Counted from the stretch's first letter, positions 53,624-62,506 are shown. The stretch: 64,000 nt of DNA from DAIDKA01 sp963726995 (GCA_963726995.1 CAVSEP010000006.1:124001-188000); one strand, 5' to 3'. Notes: a model not told the origin generated them from the letters alone. Program-made: numbers and translations.

Positions 53624-54444
53624 AGATACCGGAACACCGAAGCCACCCGCTTCTTTGCGCCGGCCTTGCGTTTGCGCGCCGGCGCTGAGGATGCGACGAA
53701 CTGCAGCGCACTCGCCAGTACGGCCTGCAACGCCCTGCGATCGATCCTGGACAGCCTGACCAGCACCGATTCATGCGGCAGATAGTGCGGCGTCACGTAG
53801 TAGATTTCGGGGTCCGCCGCGAGCAGGCGATCGCGTTCGGCGTTGCCGATCCGCACCATCAGCGACTCGGGTTCCGCGGAGCGATTGATGGCCTTGCAGG
53901 CCAAGAGCTTGCCGGCCGCCTTGAACGCGATGCCGCGCAGCGAGGTCGTGTCGATCACGCCGGGAAGAGCGAGCGCGAGCTTCCGCACCGTCGAGTAATC
54001 GACGCCGCCTTTTCGGGTGGCTTTCCTGACGGTGGTGGCGGCGGGCGCGGTCGCATCTTCTCTGAACTGGATGACATTGCCCTCGGGATCGTGGCCGTCA
54101 CAGGCCCGAAAACCCCGTGCCTCGAACATCCGCTCCGGAGGATTCAGTTCACCGCCCAGCTGCGGTGCCCTGGCGCGCACCGCCGCGATGCTGTCCACGG
54201 CGAAAACCAGCTTTACGCTCGCCTGGGTCCGGCGCTTGGGCGGTACGGATATTTCAATGGTGCGCGCGATTTTCGGCGGGATGGGATGCACCAAGAGCTG
54301 ATGTCCCGGCGACTCCAGTACGATGATGTCCTTGCCAGCATGCGTCACCGTCAGACCCGCGAGGGCCTCATAGAAGCGCGCCACGCGCTGCGGGTCCTTG
54401 GCGAACAGCACCGCACCGGACTTGCGAATATTCGACATACCCAT
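53620..54444 (-). CDS. VOC (glyoxalase-like) and MmcQ/YjbR fusion protein
   Basis: 274 residues. Residues 1-130 form one VOC module (AVLFAKDPQRVARFYEALAGL at the N-terminus, DGHDPEGNVIQFRE at its end). Residues about 148-255 are an MmcQ/YjbR domain (VRKLALALPGVIDTT...AFKAAGKLLACKAIN and VTPHYLPHESVLVRLSRID). The tail is basic. The YjbR fold binds DNA-like ligands in structures but has no settled function. The fusion is uncommon to my knowledge. Coupled to the GNAT downstream. Confidence 0.75.
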   Translation of the reverse strand: MGMSNIRKSGAVLFAKDPQRVARFYEALAGLTVTHAGKDIIVLESPGHQLLVHPIPPKIARTIEISVPPKRRTQASVKLVFAVDSIAAVRARAPQLGGELNPPERMFEARGFRACDGHDPEGNVIQFREDATAPAATTVRKATRKGGVDYSTVRKLALALPGVIDTTSLRGIAFKAAGKLLACKAINRSAEPESLMVRIGNAERDRLLAADPEIYYVTPHYLPHESVLVRLSRIDRRALQAVLASALQFVASSAPARKRKAGAKKRVASVFRYL

Positions 54445-54474
54445 GCAGCGATGAGGTGGAGAGCGACGCAGCCG

Positions 54475-54858
54475 TCAGGCCCGTCGCTTGGCATCCGCCC
54501 GCATGCCCTGGTAGTCCCAGACCTGGGTCCCGGCAAGCTTGAGCCAGCGGCGCAGCGCCTTCAGATCCACCTGGGCAGTATCCGTATATTGCACCTGAGC
54601 CGCCCGGAACTTTCCGGCCGCCTTGAGCGCACCGTCTGCGAACGCCTGGCCATTCCAGAACAGCAGATTGACGTGCCTGGCAGTCGCCTTGTAGCCGACC
54701 ACCGGGTTTTCGCCCACGAACCACACCGGCATGGCATGCCAGATCCTGGATGCCGCCTTGGGCAATGCGCGATCAATCTCGGCCCGCAGCAGGCGGCAGA
54801 CGGCGCCGTGGTCGGGCAGGGCCGAGGCGGCGTAGCGGTCGATGATGTGGTCGCTCAT
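54475..54858 (-). CDS. DUF1801 domain protein
   Basis: 127 residues: LPDHGAVCRLLRAEIDRALPKAASRIWHAMPVWFVGENPVVGY and HVNLLFWNGQAF (read in parts), a DUF1801 / YdhG-like pattern. Function unknown. Lies in a same-strand series with the VOC-YjbR and GNAT genes. Confidence 0.75.
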   Translation of the reverse strand: MSDHIIDRYAASALPDHGAVCRLLRAEIDRALPKAASRIWHAMPVWFVGENPVVGYKATARHVNLLFWNGQAFADGALKAAGKFRAAQVQYTDTAQVDLKALRRWLKLAGTQVWDYQGMRADAKRRA

Positions 54859-54883
54859 GAAGACATCCTCGAGCTTTCTGACC

Positions 54884-56014
54884 TTACGTTCCGGGGAGGT
54901 CCCGCGTCTGAGTGGCTCTGCGATGCGCGATTTCCTGCACGTAGATCGGCGAGCGGTACACGCCTTTGCTGCCGGTCAATGAAGTCGGCAGCGGCTTGAA
55001 CGGGTTCATGGATTCCAGCAATGCATTGCAACGCGCTTCGACACCCGCGCGATACTCAGGCTCGGCGACGATGTACAGATCGTTGTGAAGCATCCCGTCG
55101 AGTACGAAACGCGCGGCGACCAGGGGATCCATGGGCCGGACCGCGGCGGCAGCCATGCCCGTCGTAGGCGCGGCGGGTGGACGCGGCGGACGCGGGCCGC
55201 CCGCACCCGGAGCCGGACGCGGCTGCGCGCCCGGCGCCACGGCCGGGGGTCCGTCGTTCTTCAGTGAGGCAGGCCGGTAGCTCTCGCTGACACCGATATT
55301 GGTGGCAGTCAGCCCCGGCACGAAGCAGGAAGTGCCGATATTGGTATTGCGCAGCTCCAGTCGCAACTCTTCCATGAGTCCGACCGCGGCAATCTTCGCC
55401 ACGGTATAGATGCCGGCGCCGCTGCCCGGCAGGATGCCGCTGGTCGAGGTGGTGGTGATGATGTGCGCGCCCTGCTTGCTGGCCAGCATCCGCGGCACGT
55501 AGGTCCGGGTGCCGTAGATGGGTCCCCACAGGTTCACACCCAGGCCCCACTCCCAATCCTTGTAGGTACCGGTGCTCGCGGGGGCCTGCAGTCCGACGCC
55601 GGCATTGTTGACCAATACCTGCAGCCCGCCGAACTTCTTGTCGATTTCATCGGCGACACGATCCCAGGCATCTCGTTCCATTACGTCATGCTTGATGGCA
55701 TGGATGCGCGGATCGCCGCTCGGGAAATGCTTCAGCGCGTCCCCGATGTGCTGCTCGTCGAGGTAGCCGATGACGACCTTCATCCCGGCTTCGTAAAATA
55801 CTCGGGCGATGCCCAGACCGATGCCGCTGGAACCGCCGGTGATGTAGGCGACCTTGCCCTTCACATCGGTGATCGGGGGCGCCTGCGCCGTGCCCATGTC
55901 GGGCAGATCCGCCGCCGCCGCTTCCCGGATGCCGACAGCGCCCAGCAGTCCCGCCGTGCCCGCCGCCGCCACGCCCCCCAGCATCTGGCGCCGGTTCAGT
56001 GTCTGCTCATCCAT
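54884..56014 (-). CDS. Short-chain dehydrogenase with a Tat-type signal and Pro-rich insert
   Basis: 376 residues, longer than a classical SDR (about 250). The N-terminus has NRRQMLGGVAAAG, a twin-arginine-like signal, then a Rossmann core: TGGSSGIG (59-66), NNAG (136-139) and the catalytic S190/Y203/K207 (TTTSTSG..., IYTVAKI). A Pro/Ala/Gly-rich stretch of about 45 residues at 250-295 interrupts the C-terminal part. A cofactor-containing oxidoreductase exported folded would explain the Tat signal. Substrate unknown. Confidence 0.8.
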   Translation of the reverse strand: MDEQTLNRRQMLGGVAAAGTAGLLGAVGIREAAAADLPDMGTAQAPPITDVKGKVAYITGGSSGIGLGIARVFYEAGMKVVIGYLDEQHIGDALKHFPSGDPRIHAIKHDVMERDAWDRVADEIDKKFGGLQVLVNNAGVGLQAPASTGTYKDWEWGLGVNLWGPIYGTRTYVPRMLASKQGAHIITTTSTSGILPGSGAGIYTVAKIAAVGLMEELRLELRNTNIGTSCFVPGLTATNIGVSESYRPASLKNDGPPAVAPGAQPRPAPGAGGPRPPRPPAAPTTGMAAAAVRPMDPLVAARFVLDGMLHNDLYIVAEPEYRAGVEARCNALLESMNPFKPLPTSLTGSKGVYRSPIYVQEIAHRRATQTRDLPGT

Positions 56015-56209
56015 GTCGGTCCCCTCGATTTGTCATCATGCGCTCGCCAAGAGCGCCGATCATCATAGGCGAGTGGGAAGTGGGTGCAACAGGGGCATTA
56101 CGATATTGGCACCTATCGCCTGACGCCAAGAATAAGCGGCCGGGCGCAAAGTTATCTCGCGGTCGATCACGGTGCTGCGCTGCGGTGGAAGGGAGTGGGC
56201 CACAATGCC

Positions 56210-56878
56210 CTAGCGCCAGGTGATCACCGTTGCCGAAGAACCAAGAGCGGGAATCAGGTGCGCGGCGGTTCTGGCGGTCGGATTGACCAGGAATTGCCTG
56301 GTCCCGCCGCGAAGCAAAGGCAGATCCGATTCATGGTCCGAGTAGACGAATGCCCACGGCGGATCGAAACCGCGCTCGCGAAGCATGTGGACTTTCCGCT
56401 CACCAAGGCAATGCTGATCCGCAATCATGCCGCCCAGGAAAGTCCGCAATGAAGACCCCACGACGGTCACCCCTGCAATACCCTCCTGCGCAAGGATTTC
56501 CCACACCAGGTACTCGAGCGCGCCGGTGGCAATCACCACGGTGTGGCCGTGAGACTGATGTGAGAGGACCTGCGCCCGGGCCGCGTCCCGCAGAATCCGC
56601 TCGCCACCGGCGGTCACCTGTGCGATGTGCCGGACGGCCAATGCACGAAGCTGCTCGTGACTGCGGCCGAAGGTGGCCAGCCAGACCGCGAAGCGCAGCG
56701 GAACTTTCCGGGTGGCCCGACCTGCTGCGCAGGGACTCAGCAACAGCACAACCAGCGCGCCGATCAGCAATCTCAGTGGATTCCGGCGCAGCAGCCAGAC
56801 AAAGAAGCGCGCCGCGCTGTCCCGGCTGGTAAGGGTGTGGTCGAAGTCGAAAACTGCGATCGGCGCGGACGGCGGCAC
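56210..56878 (-). CDS. HAD-superfamily phosphatase (HAD-IB type)
   Basis: 222 residues. Motif I FDFDHTLTSRDS (about residue 10), motif II IATGA (about 115), motif IV YSDHESDLPLL (about 180). A hydrophobic stretch at 33-50 sits in the cap position. Similar to phosphoserine-phosphatase-like HAD-IB enzymes; substrate unknown. 12 bp after the FMN reductase gene, probably in one transcript. Confidence 0.85.
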   Translation of the reverse strand: MPPSAPIAVFDFDHTLTSRDSAARFFVWLLRRNPLRLLIGALVVLLLSPCAAGRATRKVPLRFAVWLATFGRSHEQLRALAVRHIAQVTAGGERILRDAARAQVLSHQSHGHTVVIATGALEYLVWEILAQEGIAGVTVVGSSLRTFLGGMIADQHCLGERKVHMLRERGFDPPWAFVYSDHESDLPLLRGGTRQFLVNPTARTAAHLIPALGSSATVITWR

Positions 56879-56890
56879 GAGCCCTCCCGG

Positions 56891-57445
56891 TCAGGAAAGC
56901 GGGAAACTGATGGGGGCATCTGCTTGCCCGGAAGTGTGCAGCACCAACGCTTCGATCATGCCCCGAATGGCGCGGCTGACATGGGGCGAGCCGACCATCT
57001 CCTCTTCTGTGGTACATGTTCCGAGCAGAGGGAGCGTCACCGACGCTGACGGGACTACGTCGGTGGACATGGTCGTGAGCACCTCCCGAAGGGCGTCGTA
57101 GGCGTGATGCGCCCGACCTGAGGTATTGACGAGCGCTATGGGCTTGCCCACCGCTGCCTCGTCACTGACCAGCCAGTCCAATGCGTTCTTCATGACACCG
57201 GAGATGCCATGGGCGTATTCGGGGCTGGCGATGATCAGCGCCTGGGCGGCGTGAACTGCGGCACGCAGTGCCCGTACGGCCGGCGGCGGGGACACCTCCA
57301 GATCCTGGTTGTACCAGGTCACATCGCCGAGGCCCGTGTATACCTGCACCTGAACGTCAGGCGGTGTGAGTCTTACGGCCGCGCGACAGAATGCGGCATT
57401 GATTGATGACTTCCGAAGACTGCCGGAGATCGCGAGAATCTTCAT
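56891..57445 (-). CDS. NADPH-dependent FMN reductase family protein
   Basis: 184 residues, flavodoxin-like: ISGSLRKSSINAAFCRAA (FMN phosphate loop) and SPEYAHGISGVMKNALDWL (family signature). Reduces FMN or quinone-like acceptors. 7 bp after the YciI-like gene. Confidence 0.9.
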   Translation of the reverse strand: MKILAISGSLRKSSINAAFCRAAVRLTPPDVQVQVYTGLGDVTWYNQDLEVSPPPAVRALRAAVHAAQALIIASPEYAHGISGVMKNALDWLVSDEAAVGKPIALVNTSGRAHHAYDALREVLTTMSTDVVPSASVTLPLLGTCTTEEEMVGSPHVSRAIRGMIEALVLHTSGQADAPISFPLS

Positions 57446-57452
57446 GGGCAGC

Positions 57453-57758
57453 TCAGGTGATTGTTCGCACCGGGGTCGCGGCGGTTGCGCCCACTACCGT
57501 TGTCCACGGCCGCACCGACCATTGCGTCACCAGGCCGGAAAGCACATACGGGTCTTTACCGGCGAATTCCCGCGCAGCGCGATCATCCTCACCCTGGAAG
57601 AGCAGGACGGCCCTGTCGGGCGGGTCCGCCAGCGCCCCGCCGAGAAGCAGCTCGCCCCGCTCCTGCGACTCCCAGGCAAGGCGCAGATGCTCACCGCGCA
57701 ACGGCGCCCTGCGCTGGAGGTAATCAGGAGTGATTTCGTAGAAGAGCAGGAAATGCAC
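57453..57758 (-). CDS. YciI-like (YCII-domain) protein
   Basis: 101 residues from a GTG at 57758, chosen because GGAGG stands 4-5 bases before it; a start 12 codons earlier has no such site. MHFLLFYEITPDYLQRR, GGALADPPDRAVLLF, FAGKDPYVLSGLVTQW and VRPWTTVVG are the family pattern. Small dimeric alpha-beta barrel of unclear function. Confidence 0.85.
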   Translation of the reverse strand: MHFLLFYEITPDYLQRRAPLRGEHLRLAWESQERGELLLGGALADPPDRAVLLFQGEDDRAAREFAGKDPYVLSGLVTQWSVRPWTTVVGATAATPVRTIT

Positions 57759-57845
57759 GGCGCCTCCGGCGATCTGATCGAGTACTGCAGACACGGAAAA
57801 CTGATTCTCTCATCCCCAGTCGATGCGCACAAAGTTCGCCTGGTG

Positions 57846-59270
57846 CTATCGGCGACTCCGGCCCGCACGCCCGCACTGAATCTCTATCAGCTCACCGAGG
57901 GTCTTCAGGGCCGCTTCGGTTCGCGCATTCCAGGGATGCCCGTAGTTGAGGCGAATGGCGCGGCCGAAATCGCGCCGTGGCGAAAAGATGGGACCCGGCG
58001 CCAGACTGATGTTGTGCTGAAGCGCGCGCACCTGCAAATCCAGCGCGTTTGCGCCGGCCGGCAACTGCACCCACAACTGGTATCCTCCCGCGGGGCGCGA
58101 CCAGGTGCAGCCCGGTGGAAAGTATCGCTCGAGTGCCCGAACCAACTGCGACTGCTGGGCCGCAAATGCCCGGCGCAGCTTGCCCAGATGGCGGTCATAG
58201 ACACCCGTGTCCAGGTAACGGGAAATCGCCGCCTGGATCGGCATGCTGGTGGCCAGAGAGGTCGTGATCTTGCGGTTCCTGACCGCCGGCGCGAATCGTC
58301 CGGCAGCGATCCATCCCAACCGGTACCCGGGCGCAAGGCTCTTGGAGAATGAGCCGCAATCCAGTACCAGGCCCCGGCCGTCCCAGACCTTCGTGCTTCT
58401 GGGCCGCTCGCGGCCGAAGTAGAGCTCCGCGTAGACATTGTCCTCGATCAGGGGAATGTCGCGCTTCGCCAATATGCCGACCAGCCGCTCCTTCGAGCCC
58501 GCCGGCAAGGTTGCACCCAGCGGATTGTGAAACGTCGTCATGAACCAACAGGCTTTCACGGGGACCCGGGTCAGGGTCCGCTCAAGGGCGTCCAGGTCGA
58601 CGCCGTTTTCAGGGTCGGTGGGAATCTCCACCACGCGACGGCCGGCGCCTTCGATGGCCTGCAAGCAACCGTAGAAACTCGGCGACTCGATCGCGACGAT
58701 GTCGTTGGGCGCCGTGACGACCTCCAGAGCCAGAGTGAGCGCCTCGAGTGCGCCCGCCGTAATGACGATTTCCTCCGGCAGTACCTGCGCACCCATCAGC
58801 CGATAGCGCTGGGCAATCTGGGTGCGCAGCGCCAGGCTGCCGGGCGGCAGGTGCTCGACCGTGCTTCCAGGATCGAGGTGTTGACCAACATGGGCGAGAT
58901 GGCGTCCGAGCTGTCGCAGTGGGAACAGTTGCGGGCTCGGAAATGCCGAGCCCAGCGGATCGCAATCTCCCAGGCGCGTGGCCTCCAGGATCTGGAACAC
59001 CAGCTGACTTACGTCGACGTGCTCCGGCCGAAATGTCCTCGGGGCTTTGCGGATCGGCGGCGCAGGCGCGCTGACGAAGAACCCGGAGCGGGCCCGGGCC
59101 TCGAGCAGACCCCGGGCCTCGAGCAGTTCGTACGCCCGGACCACGCTTGCCGGACTGATCGCCCGCTCACGGCAGAGCTTGCGAATGGAGGGGGCACGGG
59201 CGCCCGCACGCAGCGATCCGTCCCGGATCAGCCCTTCGAGATCACGTGCGAGGCGTTCGTACAGTCTCAC
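57846..59270 (-). CDS. MocR-type regulator (GntR HTH plus aminotransferase domain)
   Basis: 474 residues. N-terminal GntR winged HTH (LARDLEGLIRDGSLRAGARAPSIRKLCRERAISPASVVRAYELLEARG in parts; residues 5-70), then a class I aminotransferase-like domain with SPSFYGC, HNPLGATLP, DNVYAEL and CGSFSKSLAPGYRLGWI, in which the Lys binds PLP. These are usually PLP-sensing regulators, not enzymes. It heads a same-strand series with YciI-like, FMN reductase and HAD genes. Confidence 0.88.
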   Translation of the reverse strand: MRLYERLARDLEGLIRDGSLRAGARAPSIRKLCRERAISPASVVRAYELLEARGLLEARARSGFFVSAPAPPIRKAPRTFRPEHVDVSQLVFQILEATRLGDCDPLGSAFPSPQLFPLRQLGRHLAHVGQHLDPGSTVEHLPPGSLALRTQIAQRYRLMGAQVLPEEIVITAGALEALTLALEVVTAPNDIVAIESPSFYGCLQAIEGAGRRVVEIPTDPENGVDLDALERTLTRVPVKACWFMTTFHNPLGATLPAGSKERLVGILAKRDIPLIEDNVYAELYFGRERPRSTKVWDGRGLVLDCGSFSKSLAPGYRLGWIAAGRFAPAVRNRKITTSLATSMPIQAAISRYLDTGVYDRHLGKLRRAFAAQQSQLVRALERYFPPGCTWSRPAGGYQLWVQLPAGANALDLQVRALQHNISLAPGPIFSPRRDFGRAIRLNYGHPWNARTEAALKTLGELIEIQCGRAGRSRR

Positions 59271-59308
59271 CGGCAGCGCTCCACTTTGCTGCCCGCATCA
59301 TAGTGATG

Positions 59309-59521
59309 TCAGGGGCCGGCGTGTGGAGCGATCAGATGCAGATGGGCGCCGGCCATCAACAGAACAAACAGCAGCACCGACAGGCCGATGCGCCAGTACA
59401 ACGCCTGGACCATCTCGCCGGATTGATTCGGACCGGAGCTCATGTGAAACAGCGCCTTGCCCAGTGAGGCCACGATGCACCCGAGCAGGACCACGACAAT
59501 GACCTTGAAGTCCTGGGGCAT
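59309..59521 (-). CDS. Small two-TM protein (DUF2909-like)
   Basis: 70 residues with two membrane segments (VIVVVLLGCIVASLGKALF; IGLSVLLFVLLMAGAHL) and the ALYWRIGLSVLLF region seen in DUF2909 twin-transmembrane proteins. Start overlaps the upstream stop in a TGATG junction. Confidence 0.75.
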   Translation of the reverse strand: MPQDFKVIVVVLLGCIVASLGKALFHMSSGPNQSGEMVQALYWRIGLSVLLFVLLMAGAHLHLIAPHAGP

Positions 59522-59766
59522 CAGCTGATCTCCGAGTTCGGGGCCTTCGGGGTCGTGCTGTCCGGGTGTTGCGTACTCAGGCGGGTACGTTCGGCAAGCT
59601 CCTCGCGGCGTACCGTCCGCACGACTGACAGGGCTGCGACACCGATCATCGCCAGCATCGCCGCCATGAGCACGACCAGCCCGCCTGCCAGGCGATAACC
59701 CTCTACCAGGCCCAGGGCTACACCCAGGGGCGTGGATACCAGCAGAAGGGGCTTGGCGATCCTCAT
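59521..59766 (-). CDS. Small membrane protein of unknown function
   Basis: 81 residues, two hydrophobic segments (PLLLVSTPLGVALGLVEGY; GGLVVLMAAMLAMIGVAAL), then a polar tail. Coupled to the DUF2909-like gene. I do not recognise the family. Confidence 0.65.
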   Translation of the reverse strand: MRIAKPLLLVSTPLGVALGLVEGYRLAGGLVVLMAAMLAMIGVAALSVVRTVRREELAERTRLSTQHPDSTTPKAPNSEIS

Positions 59767-59904
59767 GCGCTTAGCCTAATTCAAGGGTGCAATTGTGGGC
59801 AGATGCAGATTTGCATCTTTCCAAACAGTACAGTTCAAGCCTCTCGGGGACCGCAGATGCCGCAGCCGCGGCGAGGATCAGACCCATCAAGGGACCGGCC
59901 GTCA

Positions 59905-60762
59905 TCAGGTGGTTGCCACCAGCAGTTCTTCGGCATTTCGAGGCGGCCGCAGGCCGTCCGTTCTGCCTGCGAAGTAGCGCTCCGTCAGTTCGGTTGCCGG
60001 GACATGTCGGGCCTGCCTGAAGCCGGCTTCGTGCGCCAGTGCCATGATCTGGGTCGGTGTGAAGAAGCTCAGGAAGGGCGTGCCGCTGGCGCGCGCGCCG
60101 GCCGCCGCCCGCTCGAATCCGGCGCGCAACTCAGGATCCGCCATCTCGATTGGCAGCATGAATGACATGGCCAGTGTGGAGCCGGAGGCAAGCGTCGCCG
60201 CCCGGCCGAGCATGGCGGCCACCGCCGTCCTCGTCAGATACATGCTGACGCCGGTGGATGCGATGAAAGCCGGTCGACTGTCTTCGAACCCCGCGGCCGC
60301 GAGCCGCTCCCACCAAAGATCCCCGGCTTCGAAATCGACCGAAACGAACCGCAGAAACGCGGGGACGCCGATCCCGAGTTCGTCAAGACGTCGCTGCTTC
60401 CATGCCTGCGGGCCCGGCTGATCGATCTCGAATACGACCGCGCGGCAAGCAAGCTCGGGCCGCCTCTGGGCGAAGGTATCCAGACCCGCTCCGAGGATGA
60501 CGTACTGGCCGACGCCGGCTTCGATCTGTTGCGCGACGAGATCCTCGATGAAGCGGGCTCTGGCGAGGATTGACGCGCGGAAGGGCCGCGTGAACGGGCT
60601 CATGTCGGGACGGTTGGGCCAGTCCTCGTCCGGCGCCACCAGTTGCAAGCCGACGTCATCCGTAAATACGTGCGGCGGCGGATCCACCTTCAGGTGCAGG
60701 GCCCGCCACAGCGCAACCCGGACTGCCGTATTGTCCGGCGCCACATCATCTTTGTTCGTCAT
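59905..60762 (-). CDS. Class I SAM methyltransferase, leucine carboxyl methyltransferase-like
   Basis: 285 residues of the LCM/TIGR00027 type: RARFIEDLVAQQIEAGVGQYVILGAGLDTFAQR carries the SAM site (LGAGLDTFA), FEIDQPG the acidic loop, and STGVSMYLT a later family motif. Substrate unknown; relatives methylate polyketide or carboxyl groups. 19 bp after the cupin gene. Confidence 0.87.
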   Translation of the reverse strand: MTNKDDVAPDNTAVRVALWRALHLKVDPPPHVFTDDVGLQLVAPDEDWPNRPDMSPFTRPFRASILARARFIEDLVAQQIEAGVGQYVILGAGLDTFAQRRPELACRAVVFEIDQPGPQAWKQRRLDELGIGVPAFLRFVSVDFEAGDLWWERLAAAGFEDSRPAFIASTGVSMYLTRTAVAAMLGRAATLASGSTLAMSFMLPIEMADPELRAGFERAAAGARASGTPFLSFFTPTQIMALAHEAGFRQARHVPATELTERYFAGRTDGLRPPRNAEELLVATT

Positions 60763-60781
60763 GCCGAAAATCCGCTACTGG

Positions 60782-61309
60782 CTATTCCCGACCTTCACCG
60801 TCCCAGTAATCGACGCTCAGGCTCTCCTTGCCGACGAAACGAAATACCGCCGGCTTGCCGTCCGGTCCGGGAGTGAACTCCCCGATCACGCCGAACTTGC
60901 CGCTATCAGGATACTCGGCGATTTCCGGTGAAAACTTGGTGCTGACCGCCAGGTACCTCAGCTCCACCGATCCCGTATTCCTGATCTGGTGGGCCTTGTC
61001 GGCACCCCCGGGCGGGCAGGCGATGAAGTCGCCTTCCCGGATGGAATGGGTGTCGGTGCCGATCCGGATCTCTCCGGCACCCGCAAGAATGAAGAACATC
61101 TCCTCATTCACGCGGTGACAGTGAAATGGGAAAGCCGCCTTGCCGGGAGGTACGGCCGTGACGTTGTAACCCAGCTTCTGCGCGCCCAGCCGCGGCGCAA
61201 TCTGACCCGTGCGCGCATCAAAGAGCGCGGCGGCCCTGCCCTTTGCGGCAAAGGGCGCGGGGCGTGGCAGTAGCTCCACATCGTTAAGATTCAAAATCGG
61301 CGCGGGCAT
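60782..61309 (-). CDS. Cupin-domain protein
   Basis: 175 residues with one cupin: FPFHCHRVNEEMFFILAGAGEIRIG (motif 1; H, H, E ligands) and HQIRNTGSVELRYLAVS (motif 2). The C-terminal SVDYWDGE is typical of a cupin group of unknown function. Confidence 0.85.
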   Translation of the reverse strand: MPAPILNLNDVELLPRPAPFAAKGRAAALFDARTGQIAPRLGAQKLGYNVTAVPPGKAAFPFHCHRVNEEMFFILAGAGEIRIGTDTHSIREGDFIACPPGGADKAHQIRNTGSVELRYLAVSTKFSPEIAEYPDSGKFGVIGEFTPGPDGKPAVFRFVGKESLSVDYWDGEGRE

Positions 61310-61357
61310 GTTTGGCCTCTCCTGCAGCGCATTCTGGCGGGTCGAAAGTGGGTGGTG

Positions 61358-61747
61358 TCATGGCGGCGATTGCCGGGATTGCGCGGCAATCCGGCACACG
61401 GCCAGGAGCAGCAACGCGGCGGCGGCCGCCTCCGCCAGGATCGTCAGGTTCATCATCGGCGTGTGCTGGTGAAAAGGGGCGCGGGTGTAGTGAAGCAGGC
61501 CCGCGAATCCCGATAGGGAATACAGACCCAGAACCAGCAGTCCGACGCGCAGCCACCCTTTTCGGTACAGAACATAGCCCAGGAGACCGAAAACCGTCAC
61601 GGCGCACCACGCGAGATAAACTTCCGCGCTGGACCAGGTTGCCGGCAGATTCGGATACAGCGTCAGGAATTGCGCGTTGTGCACGAAGTGCACCAGGCTG
61701 GCCGCCCCGTACAGCAGCAGCAGCCAGGGCAGGCTACGGCGTGCCAT
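61358..61747 (-). CDS. Membrane protein of unknown function
   Basis: 129 residues from MARRSLPWLLLLYGAASL (61747), four membrane segments; LVHFVHNAQFLTLYPNLPATWS and HYTRAPFHQHTPMMNLTIL (in parts) contain clustered histidines in loops. Overlaps the upstream gene by 14 bp. Family not recognised. Confidence 0.65.
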   Translation of the reverse strand: MARRSLPWLLLLYGAASLVHFVHNAQFLTLYPNLPATWSSAEVYLAWCAVTVFGLLGYVLYRKGWLRVGLLVLGLYSLSGFAGLLHYTRAPFHQHTPMMNLTILAEAAAAALLLLAVCRIAAQSRQSPP

Positions 61748-62123
61748 GGCCGTCCCCACTCCCGAATTCGCGTACCAGAGTGTCGCAGGCGGCCTTCCGG
61801 GCTTCGCACAGCACACCCAGGGATACTCTGGAGCCGTTACCCGTTGAACTCACCATGCGCTTCACGACCGAGGGATAGGAGGGATCGGTTCGCGGTGAAA
61901 ATGACCAGACCGTCAGGTGCGCCTCATCGGTCACGATGGTCCAGCCGCGCACTTCGGAGAACGACACGTCCTTCATCAGCTTCAGCGATGCGCGCGCATC
62001 CGCGACGGTGCGATAGCCCACGTCCGAAATCCGGGTCGCGGCATGCGGTCCCGGCGGCGACCCGTTGGCCACTGCCATGGCGAAAGCCAGCAACCCGAAG
62101 CCCAAGGCAGGAAGTCTGCTCAT
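61734..62123 (-). CDS. Exported small protein of unknown function
   Basis: 129 residues from MSRLPALGFGLLAFAMAVANG (62123), a signal peptide. The mature part includes TIVTDEAHLTVWSFSP and LGVLCEARKAACDTLV, the two cysteines perhaps disulfide-bonded. Overlaps the GFA stop as ATGA. Family not recognised. Confidence 0.6.
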   Translation of the reverse strand: MSRLPALGFGLLAFAMAVANGSPPGPHAATRISDVGYRTVADARASLKLMKDVSFSEVRGWTIVTDEAHLTVWSFSPRTDPSYPSVVKRMVSSTGNGSRVSLGVLCEARKAACDTLVREFGSGDGHGTP

Positions 62124-62506
62124 TGCCGATACTCCCCGCGACCCTGCGGATACTGCCTCTCCCACTCCCGTCCATTGAATTGCGTGACGGACAGGTCCTC
62201 GATGGTTCCAGGATCGATGCAGCGTGCGTTCACGCTGTAGCCGTCCGGATGCGATCGCGGCACGTAGAATGATTTCACGCCGCAGATGGAGCAAAACAGG
62301 TGCTTGGCGGTATGCGTATTGAATGAGTAGGTGGTCAGTACGTCATGGCCCGACAGCAGCTTGAATCTATCGGCCGGCACGATCAGGTGCCGGTAGCCGG
62401 CCCTGCTGCAGATCGAGCAGTTGCATTCCGACACCTGAATCTTCGCCGGCGCCTGCACCTCGAATCGAACACCGCCGCAATGGCAGCCACCACGATGAGT
62501 AATCAT
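62120..62506 (-). CDS. GFA / CENP-V-type zinc protein
   Basis: 128 residues from MITHRGGCHCGGVRFEVQAP (62506). Zinc cysteines GGCHCGGV, CNCSICSRAG and FCSICGVKSFY are the complete GFA set. Named after a glutathione-dependent formaldehyde-activating protein, but the activity of most members is unknown. Heads the coupled minus-strand cluster down to the methyltransferase; divergent from the HD gene. Confidence 0.88.
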   Translation of the reverse strand: MITHRGGCHCGGVRFEVQAPAKIQVSECNCSICSRAGYRHLIVPADRFKLLSGHDVLTTYSFNTHTAKHLFCSICGVKSFYVPRSHPDGYSVNARCIDPGTIEDLSVTQFNGREWERQYPQGRGEYRQ

